Assembly (NCBI RefSeq): GCF_002836975.1
Contig: NZ_NIJK01000007.1
Location: 173-64,172 of the forward strand
From: Shewanella indica
GTDB lineage: Bacteria > Pseudomonadota > Gammaproteobacteria > Enterobacterales > Shewanellaceae
Direction of reading: 5' to 3'
Length of the DNA: 64,000 bases
The notes beneath the pieces are model-generated. The model searched no databases and was not told the origin of the DNA. It worked only from the letters and a program-made list of their open reading frames with translations. Numbering within the stretch: position 1 is the first letter of the stretch; each line of letters begins with the position of its first letter. The position numbers and the translations under genes were made by a program. This document shows, piece by piece, positions 9,126-17,467 of the stretch.

Positions 9126-9273
9126 GCTGTGCTTTTAGCCAAATGGTCAGTAGTGTTCTGTTCGTAAACCAAAGCTATAAAGCAAGATATAACAAGGTAA
9201 ATGTAACAAAGTATGACTTGTCTTGCTGGGTATTATGTAAAAGTGTAATCTCGCGCAGAGATATGATGGCAGG

Positions 9274-9299
9274 CCCGCGCATTCGGCGCGGGTTTCTTT
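9274..9299 (+). terminator. Terminator after the YfcZ-like gene
   Basis: Stem CCCGCGC/GCGCGGG (9274-9280 with 9286-9292) with a 5-nt loop, followed by TTTCTTT. It lies 149 bp after the stop. Its T-tract overlaps a possible TTG start of the next gene, which argues for the later GTG start. Confidence 0.75.
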
Positions 9300-9327
9300 G
9301 AGCCCGAAAGGGAACCTGAGGATATGT

Positions 9328-11502
9328 GTGAAGCGACGTAGGTATCAGCGATTGCTGGAGTTGTTGACCAACTCGGTTGCCAAGCAACAGGGTGACTTCG
9401 CCAAGACGGCTGAACTGGCTACAGAACTCCTGTGTCAATATCTCGATGTGCAACATGCCAGTGTCTGGTCCTGGTCCAGGGATCAGCATGTACAGTTTGA
9501 AGTTGCCCGCTTTGGCTCGGGAAAGCCTCTTAAAACGCCGCGTCCATTACACCTCAATCAAATTCCATCTTATATCGACCAACTCAAGCAAAAACGCCAT
9601 ATTGACGCCAATGATGCGGTGGTTGATTGGCGCATGAGCGAACTTGCCGAAATCTATTTTAGCGTCAACGGTATTGCCAGTTCTCTGGATGTTGCTATCA
9701 GGATCAATGGTCATATTGAAGGGGTTTTGAGCCTGGAGCGAACCTCTACCGGGCATCACTGGAGTGATTTGGAAATCCATTTGGCATCGCAAGTGGCTGA
9801 CCAGCTTGCGCTGACTCTGGCGACCCATGACGCCTACCGCAAAGACGAATTGCTGACGCTGTTTCAGTCGGCCGCTGAACAATCGGCCCAGGTCAGTATG
9901 CTGATCAATTTGCACACAGAAGCGATTGAATACATCAACAGCGCCCATGAACAGATCACCGGCATCCCAAAAGAGAAAATGCTGGGTGCCAGTCTAAAGC
10001 AGTTGTCCTTCTTCAAGCAGCAACCCAAACAGGCTGAAATGACCCTGGCCAAGGTGTTGCGTGGCGAAGTAGCGACGGGTGAAGTGATGCTTAATCGAGA
10101 GTCTGGCCAGGAATACTGGCTCAGATACCATGCCAGTCAATTTATTACCCAGCGTGGTAATCACTATGTGTTGGTATCCTGCGAAGATTGTACCGAGCAG
10201 CATAACTATCAGGCCGAACTTGAGCGCTTGGCCTGGCGTTGCAGCCTGACTGGACTATACAACCGTACCCATTTCAACCGCTTACTCGATAGAACCTATA
10301 GCGGGCAGTTGCTGCTGATCGATTTGATTGGTTTTAAACGCTTCAATGATACCTATGGACATGAACAGGGCGACGCCCTGTTGATTGAAGTCGCCCGCCG
10401 TCTGAAACATTTTGCTTCTCTTTATCCCGACTGCAGTATTGCCAGAGTAGGCAGCGATGAATTTGCATTGTTGCTTGATGATAGCGGCGATCTCGATATC
10501 GATGCCTGCTGTCATCGCCTCTATCAACAACTGCGAAACCCTATCAATATCGGCCGTGAGCAAGTGGATCCCAAGCCGGCACTGGCTGCGGTAGACATTG
10601 CCGAAGTCGCCGAGTTGGTCGCGCCGCTGACTTGCGCCGATATTGCGCTGCAATACGCCAAAAAGAAGCAGGGCACGGCCATTCAGTTTTTCAACAGCGC
10701 ACTGCTCAAGGCGTTCAAGGATGATGCCCAGATAGAAAGAGATCTGCACGCTGCCATTCGGGGTAGGCAGTTTGAACTTTATTATCAACCGCTTAAAGAT
10801 CTGCAAAGCTGCAGTTACATAGGCGCGGAAGCGCTGATCCGCTGGCATCATCCCAAGCGGGGAGTACTTTATCCCGGCGCCTTTATCGATATTGCCGAAC
10901 AGTCGGGGCTCATCAATGCCATAGGCACCTGGGTACTGGAGGCTGCCTGTCGCCAGCTTAATTTGTGGCAGCACCACAATATCAATATTGCCATGCATGT
11001 GAACGTGTCGGCGCGGCAGTTTTTCGGCAGTAATCTTTATGAACAGGTTTGGCAGTTGCTCAACCGTTACCGCTTGAAACCCGGCACTCTTATTTTGGAG
11101 ATCACCGAAACCGAATTGATGGAGGATATACGTTATGCCACCAATTTATGCCAGGAACTGGCTGACTTGGGGGTAGGGCTTGCCATTGATGATTTCGGTA
11201 CGGGTTACAGTTCAATGCGCTATTTGAAACAGTTTCCCATCAGTAAGCTCAAGATCGACAGATCCTTTATCTCTGATCTCAGCATTAGCCGCGAGAGCCG
11301 CGAAATCGTCAGTGCGATTATCGCCATGGCCAAGGCGTTGAATATTTCCCTGACAGCTGAAGGGGTTGAAACCGCTGAACAGGAAAGCTTCCTTACTTCA
11401 TGCATGTGTCATCAGGCCCAGGGGTTCCTGTACAGCCCGGCGCTCAGAGAGGCCGAATTCAATGCTTTTCTACAACAGAGTCAACCTGCATTGCTGCATT
11501 GA
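9328..11502 (+). CDS. GAF-PAS-GGDEF-EAL cyclic-di-GMP signalling protein
   Basis: About 724 residues, no membrane segment. A GAF-like domain (about 10-165) is followed by a PAS-like domain (about 175-295), a GGDEF domain (about 305-455) and an EAL domain (about 470-720). The GGDEF motif is GSDEF, a deviation that may weaken cyclase activity. The EAL domain looks catalytically complete: EALIRW, a DDFGTGYSS loop, KIDRSFI and LTAEGVE are all present. The likely net activity is c-di-GMP phosphodiesterase under GAF/PAS control. GTG at 9328 has GAGGA five bases upstream; an in-frame TTG at 9298 would add 10 residues but lies in the previous terminator. Confidence 0.85.
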   Translation: MKRRRYQRLLELLTNSVAKQQGDFAKTAELATELLCQYLDVQHASVWSWSRDQHVQFEVARFGSGKPLKTPRPLHLNQIPSYIDQLKQKRHIDANDAVVDWRMSELAEIYFSVNGIASSLDVAIRINGHIEGVLSLERTSTGHHWSDLEIHLASQVADQLALTLATHDAYRKDELLTLFQSAAEQSAQVSMLINLHTEAIEYINSAHEQITGIPKEKMLGASLKQLSFFKQQPKQAEMTLAKVLRGEVATGEVMLNRESGQEYWLRYHASQFITQRGNHYVLVSCEDCTEQHNYQAELERLAWRCSLTGLYNRTHFNRLLDRTYSGQLLLIDLIGFKRFNDTYGHEQGDALLIEVARRLKHFASLYPDCSIARVGSDEFALLLDDSGDLDIDACCHRLYQQLRNPINIGREQVDPKPALAAVDIAEVAELVAPLTCADIALQYAKKKQGTAIQFFNSALLKAFKDDAQIERDLHAAIRGRQFELYYQPLKDLQSCSYIGAEALIRWHHPKRGVLYPGAFIDIAEQSGLINAIGTWVLEAACRQLNLWQHHNINIAMHVNVSARQFFGSNLYEQVWQLLNRYRLKPGTLILEITETELMEDIRYATNLCQELADLGVGLAIDDFGTGYSSMRYLKQFPISKLKIDRSFISDLSISRESREIVSAIIAMAKALNISLTAEGVETAEQESFLTSCMCHQAQGFLYSPALREAEFNAFLQQSQPALLH

Positions 11503-11565
11503 TCAGCTAGTTTAAGTTTTTTAGGTTCCACACTTAAATCCGGCCTAAGTTAAATCCAGCCTAAG

Positions 11566-12045
11566 TTAAATTCGTTTCAGGCAGCAGTGTTTGAACTTGT
11601 TGCCGCTATTGCAAATGCAAGTGTCGTTGCGCTTGGGATAGCTGACCGCAAACTGCTTGCCCTCGGTGTAAAACCAGCGGCCGCCCTCAAATATAAATTC
11701 AGATTCTTCAAAAATAGCGTCCAACTGGCCATCGGCCAGATACCAGGCCTTGAAAGTGACTCTGGCCTTGGTTTGTCCAGCTGTCAAAGGCTCCCGCGCG
11801 ACAATTTGCAGGCCCAACCACTGGGTCTTTGGCATCTGGGCCAGGGTTTGTGCGTTCAGTCCCTGGCGATAATCCCGGTGATGGGTATCGATAAGATAAT
11901 CAAACTCTGCTTTAACAAAGGCGGCATAGCGGGAGCGCATCAATTGCTCTGGATTGGCGGCACTGTGCTGTTTGGTGTGAAGCGGCTGACAACATTCACT
12001 ATAAGGGAGCTTGGAGTTGCAGGGGCAAAGGAGGTTCGCTGTCAT
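11566..12045 (-). CDS. YchJ-like protein with two SEC-C zinc motifs
   Basis: About 159 residues from ATG 12045. A CPC...ECC SEC-C motif lies near the N-terminus (CPCNSKLPYSECC) and a second at the C-terminus (CICNSGNKFKHCC). The middle has the LMRSRYAAFVKAEFDYLIDT and QWLGLQIV segments of the YchJ family. SEC-C motifs bind zinc; the family's function is not established. The frame stays open to 12198, but the extra 51 residues are not family-like and I see no good ribosome site for them. Convergent with the GGDEF-EAL gene. Confidence 0.8.
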   Translation of the reverse strand: MTANLLCPCNSKLPYSECCQPLHTKQHSAANPEQLMRSRYAAFVKAEFDYLIDTHHRDYRQGLNAQTLAQMPKTQWLGLQIVAREPLTAGQTKARVTFKAWYLADGQLDAIFEESEFIFEGGRWFYTEGKQFAVSYPKRNDTCICNSGNKFKHCCLKRI

Positions 12046-12654
12046 CGAGGTTTTCAGTTTCAATTTGGGGCCGGTTAAACGGCTTGGGTTTGCATTGCCG
12101 GAGATCATAGCGCTTTGAGGCCTGGCTTGCATTGAAACAATTAATTTATTCGGGTGAATTTCGCAGTTTTCCGCAAGTGTTGGCAGGAACGGAGTCACTT
12201 TGTTTGAAGGGTAAGTAAACAGATTTGAAGGATAGGGTAAGCGGGAGCATGTATCGATATTCGGGGCTGGAATGGCTTGCAGAAGTGCGTCTGGGTGAAA
12301 GCCGCGTACAGGCTACTTCAGGATGAAACGACAGTCATTTCGGTTAAAAAATAGCGAACCTGTTTTATTGAATTGAACAATATGCTTTAGTAATGAGTAA
12401 TCTAGGGAAGGTGCGAGTAAGTTCTCGTGGCACTATTGCCGTAAGAGCCCCGAAGGGCGTGGCTTATCGGCCTATCTGCTGTGTTGTTCTTGCAAAGGAG
12501 TAAGGCCATCTGCTGCAAGCCACGCCTTGCATTCAGGCCGGTAAGCCAATGCAGATCACAGATGGGCTTAATTGCCCTTTCTCTGGCGAAGTGTCTGTTT
12601 TTAAACATCTTAAATCCAGGCTCAGTTCACTTTATGCCCTACAAGGAAAAGAAT
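12046..12654. other. 600-bp intergenic region with inverted and direct repeats
   Basis: No gene is supported. Around 12400-12560 lies a structured block: a perfect 10-bp inverted repeat GGCGTGGCTT (12456-12465) / AAGCCACGCC (12517-12526) enclosing two near-copies of GGCCTATCTGCTG as direct repeats. The block begins with AGGGAAGGTGC, which recurs at about 43104. This may be a dispersed Shewanella intergenic repeat. Confidence 0.45.
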
Positions 12655-13230
12655 ATGCAGAAATGGATCCCTTTATTGGCGCTCGGCGCCTTCAGTAATC
12701 TGGCGCTGGCGGCTGACTGGCAGTTGGATAATGCCGATTCCAAGGTCAGTTTTATATCGGTTAAAAAAGGTGACATTGCCGAGGTACATGAGTTTAACCA
12801 GTTGAGTGGCACGCTTGCTGATAATGGCGAATTCAAGCTGGAAATTCCGCTAAGCGGGGTCAATACCGGCATAGAGATACGGGATAAACGGATGCAAACC
12901 ATGTTGTTTGAAGTGGCCAATTTCCCGACCCTTACGCTGACGGCTCAAGTACCCGCTGAGTTGGTTGATAAGCTCAAGCCAGGTGAGTTGTTGAGTACTG
13001 AGATAGATGGCGTATTGTCACTGCATGGTAAGACCCAGAACAAACGTTTTGAACTGGTTGTGGCCAGGCTTGGGCCGTCGAGCCTTTTGGTCACTTCACA
13101 GAAAGCCGTCATAGTGAATGCCGAAGAGTTTGGTCTGACCGATGGGGTTGAAAAATTACGTGAAATTGCCGGTCTATCCAGCATCAGTAAGGCTGTTCCT
13201 GTTTCATTTGTTCTAAGATTAAACAAGTAA
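12655..13230 (+). CDS. YceI-like periplasmic lipid-binding-fold protein
   Basis: A 191-residue protein with a Sec signal peptide (about 1-20, cleavage after NLALA). The mature part has the YceI pattern: W(Q)LDNADSKVSFISVKKG at the start, EIPLSGVNTGIEIRDKRMQTMLFEVANFP in the middle and a C-terminal strand ending VSFVLRLNK. YceI proteins form a lipocalin-like barrel that binds polyisoprenoid chains; the ligand here is unknown. The ATG at 12655 is preceded by AAGGAAAAG. The frame is open further upstream, but that would displace the signal peptide. Confidence 0.85.
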   Translation: MQKWIPLLALGAFSNLALAADWQLDNADSKVSFISVKKGDIAEVHEFNQLSGTLADNGEFKLEIPLSGVNTGIEIRDKRMQTMLFEVANFPTLTLTAQVPAELVDKLKPGELLSTEIDGVLSLHGKTQNKRFELVVARLGPSSLLVTSQKAVIVNAEEFGLTDGVEKLREIAGLSSISKAVPVSFVLRLNK

Positions 13231-13371
13231 CGAACGACAGCTTGATTTGAGGCAAGACTCAAGGTGGAATTTGTTTCATAATGTGACTTTCCGGTCGCGG
13301 CTTAATCGGCAATTAGACCGGAGAGTGTGCCCCTTATGGGTTGGCCTGAGACGTTGCACGCGGGAAGAAAG

Positions 13372-13722
13372 ATGGTTACAGACAAAGACGGCTATATGCA
13401 CCTCATTCAATTCCTGACTGAACACCTTGGATTGTTTGAGACCCCTGAGGGGGGATCTTTGAGCGACAGCAGCGTTATGGAGGAGTTCGAAGAGCAGCTG
13501 TCGGCACAGATTATTATGGTCTGTGGCCAAAACCCACAACTATCTTTCGTCCAACGCAACACAGTCATCCGTGAAATCGATGCCATAGTGTATGATCTGG
13601 AAGAGATCTTGGCCAAGGTGGCCAATCATAAGGCCACGGCAAAACAAACCTTATTTATCAGTGAGTTTGCCGGTTTGATCAAGAATCTGTTCGATCAGGA
13701 AATTGCCAAACTCCAGGTTTAA
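13372..13722 (+). CDS. DUF3802 family protein
   Basis: A 116-residue soluble protein, predicted mostly helical. The segments MVTDKDGYMHLIQFLTEHL, QRNTVIREIDAIVYDLEEIL and ISEFAGLIKNLFDQEIAKL fit the DUF3802 family of Shewanella and Vibrio, whose function is unknown. The ATG at 13372 follows GGGAAGAAAG; an ATG at 13396 is an alternative. The next gene starts 24 bp after its stop, suggesting cotranscription. Confidence 0.75.
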   Translation: MVTDKDGYMHLIQFLTEHLGLFETPEGGSLSDSSVMEEFEEQLSAQIIMVCGQNPQLSFVQRNTVIREIDAIVYDLEEILAKVANHKATAKQTLFISEFAGLIKNLFDQEIAKLQV

Positions 13723-13746
13723 TAATGCATAAACTGGAGGCTCAGG

Positions 13747-14112
13747 ATGCTGACACTGCTTTCCGGGTTTGATGACAATACTGTGGCGGTTCGTGCCAGC
13801 GGTATTGTCAGTAGTGAAGATTATGATGCTGTCTTGCTACCGGCGGTTGAGTCCAAACTTAGGGAACATGTGCTCATTAAACTCTGGTATGAATACGGCG
13901 CCGACTTCGAGGGTATCTCTTTGCAGGCCGTATGGGATGATGCCTGTCTTGGGCTGTTTCATTTGCAAGACTTTTCCCGTATAGCTGTTATTACTGACAG
14001 CTCTGTGATTGAAGGAATGGCGCAAACCCTGGCGCTGATGATCCCTTGCCCGGTATTCGTGTTTCCCAGGACGGAATTGACTAAGGCTCGAGCCTGGCTC
14101 TCGGGAACCTGA
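13747..14112 (+). CDS. SpoIIAA-like STAS/SEC14-fold protein
   Basis: A 121-residue soluble protein. The order of LTLLSGFDDNTVAVRASGIVSSEDYDAVLLPAVE, IKLWYEYGADFEGIS and IAVITDSSVIEGMAQ matches the SpoIIAA-like family, single-domain STAS/SEC14-fold proteins of unknown role in proteobacteria. Start ATG 13747 has GGAGGCTCAGG before it. It is probably cotranscribed with the DUF3802 gene. Confidence 0.7.
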   Translation: MLTLLSGFDDNTVAVRASGIVSSEDYDAVLLPAVESKLREHVLIKLWYEYGADFEGISLQAVWDDACLGLFHLQDFSRIAVITDSSVIEGMAQTLALMIPCPVFVFPRTELTKARAWLSGT

Positions 14113-14195
14113 AGCGTTAACATCTGTCTTATCTTTAAGTTCCGGTATTTCTGCCGGATTTTCATCTCGTTAGTTGAAATGAATGGAATAGTCCC

Positions 14196-15077
14196 ATGCT
14201 TAAAAAACTTGGTCTTTGTTTTATGTTGCTTTCGACATCCGTGTTTGCCCAGGAAAAAACAGTTATAGGTCAGACTGAAATTATGACGGTCACCGAAGCC
14301 GGACTCAGTTTTGAGGCCCGAATTGATACCGGGGCGGCCAATACTTCTATGCATGCGGTCGGTCTCAAGGTGATAGGCGGCAGCGCCAAAAAGATGCAGG
14401 ATAACGTGGGTAAAATGCTCAGCTTCACCACTGAGAATGAAAGTGGCGAGAAAAAGCAGCTCAAGGCAAAAATTGTCAAGACATCTACCGTCAGCAACTC
14501 TCAAGGGCGGGAGACGCGTTACATGGTGGAGCTGAATATCGCGTTCGGCCAACACAAGCGTAAGGTCAAGGTTAATCTCAGAGACCGCAGCCACATGGAT
14601 TATAAACTGCTTATCGGCCGCAATTGGCTGGCTGATGACTTTCTGGTGGATGTGGCCGATAAACGCATTATAGGACCAGTTGCTCCTATCAGTGTGCGGG
14701 AATCCGGGCTGATTTTTCAAACCCGTATTGATACCGGCGCGGTAGAAAACTCGTTGCATGCCACAGATCTGAAAGTGGAGAATGGTGACGAGGATATGGA
14801 AAAGAATATCGGCAAGCAGCTGAGTTTTACGACAGAAAATGAAAAGGGTGAAAAGCAGCGTCTGCATGCCATGATTACCAATACCTCGTTGATTCGTAAT
14901 GCTCAGGGCAGTGAAATCCGTTATATGGTGGAACTCAATATAGGTGAGCCGGGAAGGGAATATCCGGTCAAGGTTAACCTTAAAGACAGAAGCAAGATGA
15001 CCCACAAACTGTTGATTGGGCGAAACTGGTTGCAGGGCCACTACCTGGTAGATGTCAGCCTCAAAGAAAATGACTGA
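14196..15077 (+). CDS. Secreted two-domain retropepsin-like protein (RimB/Zn_protease family)
   Basis: A 293-residue protein with a Sec signal peptide (about 1-18, ending VFA). It then carries two homologous copies of the domain annotated as 'putative ATP-dependent zinc protease' (retropepsin-like aspartic fold, COG4067). Each copy has the aspartic-protease-like DTGA motif (FEARIDTGAANTSMHA near residue 48; FQTRIDTGAVENSLHA near 183), a KQLSFTTENE-type strand, an ETRYMVELNI strand and a closing KLLIGRNWL. Repeat identity is high by eye. Retropepsins work as dimers with one DTG per subunit, so a tandem copy could be a covalent pseudo-dimer; that is inference. Start ATG 14196. Confidence 0.75.
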   Translation: MLKKLGLCFMLLSTSVFAQEKTVIGQTEIMTVTEAGLSFEARIDTGAANTSMHAVGLKVIGGSAKKMQDNVGKMLSFTTENESGEKKQLKAKIVKTSTVSNSQGRETRYMVELNIAFGQHKRKVKVNLRDRSHMDYKLLIGRNWLADDFLVDVADKRIIGPVAPISVRESGLIFQTRIDTGAVENSLHATDLKVENGDEDMEKNIGKQLSFTTENEKGEKQRLHAMITNTSLIRNAQGSEIRYMVELNIGEPGREYPVKVNLKDRSKMTHKLLIGRNWLQGHYLVDVSLKEND

Positions 15078-15593
15078 TATGCGTTGCCAATCTTCAATAT
15101 TATTGATGTTATTTAATGTCGATGCATAAGACAGATACTGAGAGATCGTAACGGCTTTTGTATCAGTGGTGCTTGCCTAAAAGCCGTTGGTTATCGATTC
15201 AAGCCATAAATGGGGCTACTGCTACTGAAAGGGCGGTCGGTGGGAGAGTCTTGTTGCCGTCTTAGCTAGTACATCTTAGCCCCGTTTTTGAACATAGATT
15301 GATCTCAAACCCATCAAAGTAAGCCTTTCTGCGAGTTGCTCACTGCCGTTTGCAATATAATCCAGTATTGCTTTGCATGCGCTGGCGCCAGGCTTTAGTG
15401 CTTTATGGCTGCTGAAGCTGGCGGTGAATGGTGTCGAGACGATATGTAAGTTAGGTCATATAGTGTTAATTCAAATACTTTAAGATTTGGCAGGCAGCTT
15501 TATGATGCAGCTAACTGTCAAGGATGCGCTTTTCCTTTATAATTAATAATTTGATGCTTTGATAGATTTTTGGCTAAGAATGAGGAGTTGAGC
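15078..15593. other. 516-bp intergenic region
   Basis: No gene is supported. A perfect 10-bp inverted repeat AACGGCTTTT (15150-15159) / AAAAGCCGTT (15179-15188) with a 19-nt loop is present but has no T-tract. About 15203-15290 contains GGGGCTA and TAGCCCC followed by GTTTTT, a weak terminator-like end that could close a small transcript. Confidence 0.35.
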
Positions 15594-15959
15594 TTGTTGA
15601 CCAAAATCCTGCTGACAGCCCTGGTGTTGGCGCTGGCATGGGCCATGCTCAAACGAAGGTCAAGCCCTGAGGTAAGAAAGAAAGAGGTCGCTGAACCTTT
15701 GCCTTTGTTCAAACGCTTTTTGGTTCCTGGAGCCGTGGGTATTACCTTGATACTGGCCTGTGGCTTTTTTGCCTGGCAATGGTTTGATGGTTATCAGGTG
15801 GTTTCGGTGACCTTGGTTTCACCCAAGGAAGAACGACGGGAAGTCTATCAGGTGCGTAAGAAAGATATCTCGGCCAATGAACTGGTTACCGTGGACGGAC
15901 TCAGGATCCGTCTCTCCACCGAGGAGCGTTTGATGATAGCCGAGAAAAGTGTCCCCTGA
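15594..15959 (+). CDS. Small two-helix membrane protein, unknown function
   Basis: About 121 residues. Hydrophobic helices lie at about 3-17 (LLTKILLTALVLALAWAML in the longer frame) and about 44-62 (VPGAVGITLILACGFFAWQW). A basic loop joins them, and a charged C-terminal domain of about 55 residues follows, rich in Lys, Arg and Glu. I do not recognise the family. Start is uncertain: GAGGAG at 15582-15587 best fits TTG 15594 (or 15597); an earlier in-frame TTG is at 15570. It precedes corA by 98 bp on the same strand. Confidence 0.6.
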   Translation: MLTKILLTALVLALAWAMLKRRSSPEVRKKEVAEPLPLFKRFLVPGAVGITLILACGFFAWQWFDGYQVVSVTLVSPKEERREVYQVRKKDISANELVTVDGLRIRLSTEERLMIAEKSVP

Positions 15960-16057
15960 CGCCACTGAACGCTTTTCATTGATGGCTTATCAGGTAAACT
16001 AGGCACATTTTTTGCCGGGCATTTCTTTCTACGGCATTGTTATCTTCAGGAGGCCCC

Positions 16058-17005
16058 ATGATTACTGCATACACCTATCAGGATCAGCAGCTTAAAATTA
16101 TTGAGCTGACCATAGAAGACGGTCTTCCGGAACAGACTCTGTGGCTGGATCTTTACAAGCCGGATGACGATGAGCGGGATTGGTTGAGCCGTTATTCTGT
16201 GGAAGAGGTGCCCGACGAGGAAGATATCAATGAGATTGAGGCCTCGGCACGTTTCTATCAAAACAAGGACGGCCTGCATATCAACTCTCTGTTTCCGCAG
16301 CGGGTTGGTCAGGATGTACGCGGGGTTAACGTTTCATTCAACCTGCGTAGCCGGTTTTTGGTCACCATACGCGAAGAGGATGTTGGTCTTATTCGCCTAT
16401 TGCGCAACTATTTGCGCCTTGGGCGTATCATGGTGGCCACGCCTCAGGCACTGTTTATCGAGCTCTTTAACCTCAAGGTAGAATACCTCTCTGACTTGAT
16501 TGAAGATGTTTACACTGTGCTGGAAAACGTCGGTGAGCAGGTGTTCGAGAGTAATGAACTCGATGATGTGTTTAAACTGATCACCTTGCAGGAAGACTCC
16601 AACGGCAAGATACGTTTGAGCCTGCTCGATACCCAGAGATCGCTGCGTTACATACAGAAGTATTACCGTAAGGAACTGGCTGAAGACGAACTCAAGGAAA
16701 TTCGCGAGATGTTGTCGGACATCGAATCCCTGATGCCCCATAGTCAGTTTATCTTCGACAAACTCAACTTCTTATTGGATGCTGCCATGGGTTTCAGTGG
16801 CTTGCAGCAAAACAAGATCATTAAAATCTTCTCGGTTGCGGCCGTGGTCTTTCTGCCGCCAACCCTGATTGCCAGTAGTTACGGGATGAACTTCAAAGAG
16901 ATGCCTGAGCTTGAGTGGTACTTTGGTTACCCTATGGCGGTGGTGATGATGTTGGCCAGTGCGGTAGGCACTTACCTGTTTTTCCGCCGCAAAGGTTGGC
17001 TGTAA
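16058..17005 (+). CDS. corA: Magnesium/cobalt transporter CorA
   Basis: CorA forms a pentameric inner-membrane Mg2+ channel. The 315-residue protein has the large acidic, helical cytoplasmic domain and two C-terminal membrane helices (about 258-278 and 290-308). The selectivity motif YGMN follows helix 1 (YGMNFKEMPEL), and the basic FFRRKGWL tail is typical. I chose ATG 16058, preceded by CAGGAGG, over an upstream start. Confidence 0.95.
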   Translation: MITAYTYQDQQLKIIELTIEDGLPEQTLWLDLYKPDDDERDWLSRYSVEEVPDEEDINEIEASARFYQNKDGLHINSLFPQRVGQDVRGVNVSFNLRSRFLVTIREEDVGLIRLLRNYLRLGRIMVATPQALFIELFNLKVEYLSDLIEDVYTVLENVGEQVFESNELDDVFKLITLQEDSNGKIRLSLLDTQRSLRYIQKYYRKELAEDELKEIREMLSDIESLMPHSQFIFDKLNFLLDAAMGFSGLQQNKIIKIFSVAAVVFLPPTLIASSYGMNFKEMPELEWYFGYPMAVVMMLASAVGTYLFFRRKGWL

Positions 17006-17032
17006 ATCTGGTTAAGTACTTTAGCACCTTGG

Positions 17033-17344
17033 TTACAGGGGCTTGCGCCTTAATGGTATAACCTGAGCCTTGTGATCTCTGTATTGGTCCGGAGCTTCCA
17101 ACACGCTCGCCAACGTGGCGAACTTGTGGCGCATAATACGGATGCTGACCAGGCATCTGTGATAAGGGTTATTGCAGCGTGCCAGACTCTGTTGCAGGTG
17201 GTGTTTAATGGTTCTGAGCTGGTCCTGGTTGGAGTCGGAACCATTAATCAACTCATTACTCAAACGCTCCTGTAGCTTGTCCAATTCTTCCGGCTGGTTT
17301 TGAGCCAGCCACATCAAGGTGTCAAAATCCGGTAGTTCTGTCAT
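17033..17344 (-). CDS. DUF3135 family protein
   Basis: A 103-residue basic soluble protein starting LPDFDTLMWLAQNQPEELDKLQERLSNELI, the DUF3135 pattern. The second half includes a helical segment with RCLVSIRIMRHKFATL. Function unknown. ATG 17344 has GGAGGCC upstream. It is convergent with corA (28 bp apart). Confidence 0.75.
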   Translation of the reverse strand: MTELPDFDTLMWLAQNQPEELDKLQERLSNELINGSDSNQDQLRTIKHHLQQSLARCNNPYHRCLVSIRIMRHKFATLASVLEAPDQYRDHKAQVIPLRRKPL

Positions 17345-17467
17345 TGCCGGCCTCCGCCTGTGAGGGGTGAGCCTGGTTTCAGGCTACCCAAATCCAGGTT
17401 GCAACAACAAGATTAGTTCAGTCTAACTATGATGGCGATAATGACTTTGGTTATATAAGCCGAGGGC

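Noticed and set aside
12402..12608. 68-codon minus-strand frame in the gap before the YceI-like gene
   Set aside because: It coincides with the repeat-rich block and lacks a ribosome site.
13959..15041. 360-codon minus-strand frame opposite the retropepsin gene
   Set aside because: Shadow of the plus-strand gene, which has a signal peptide and clear repeat motifs; the minus frame has no recognisable domain.
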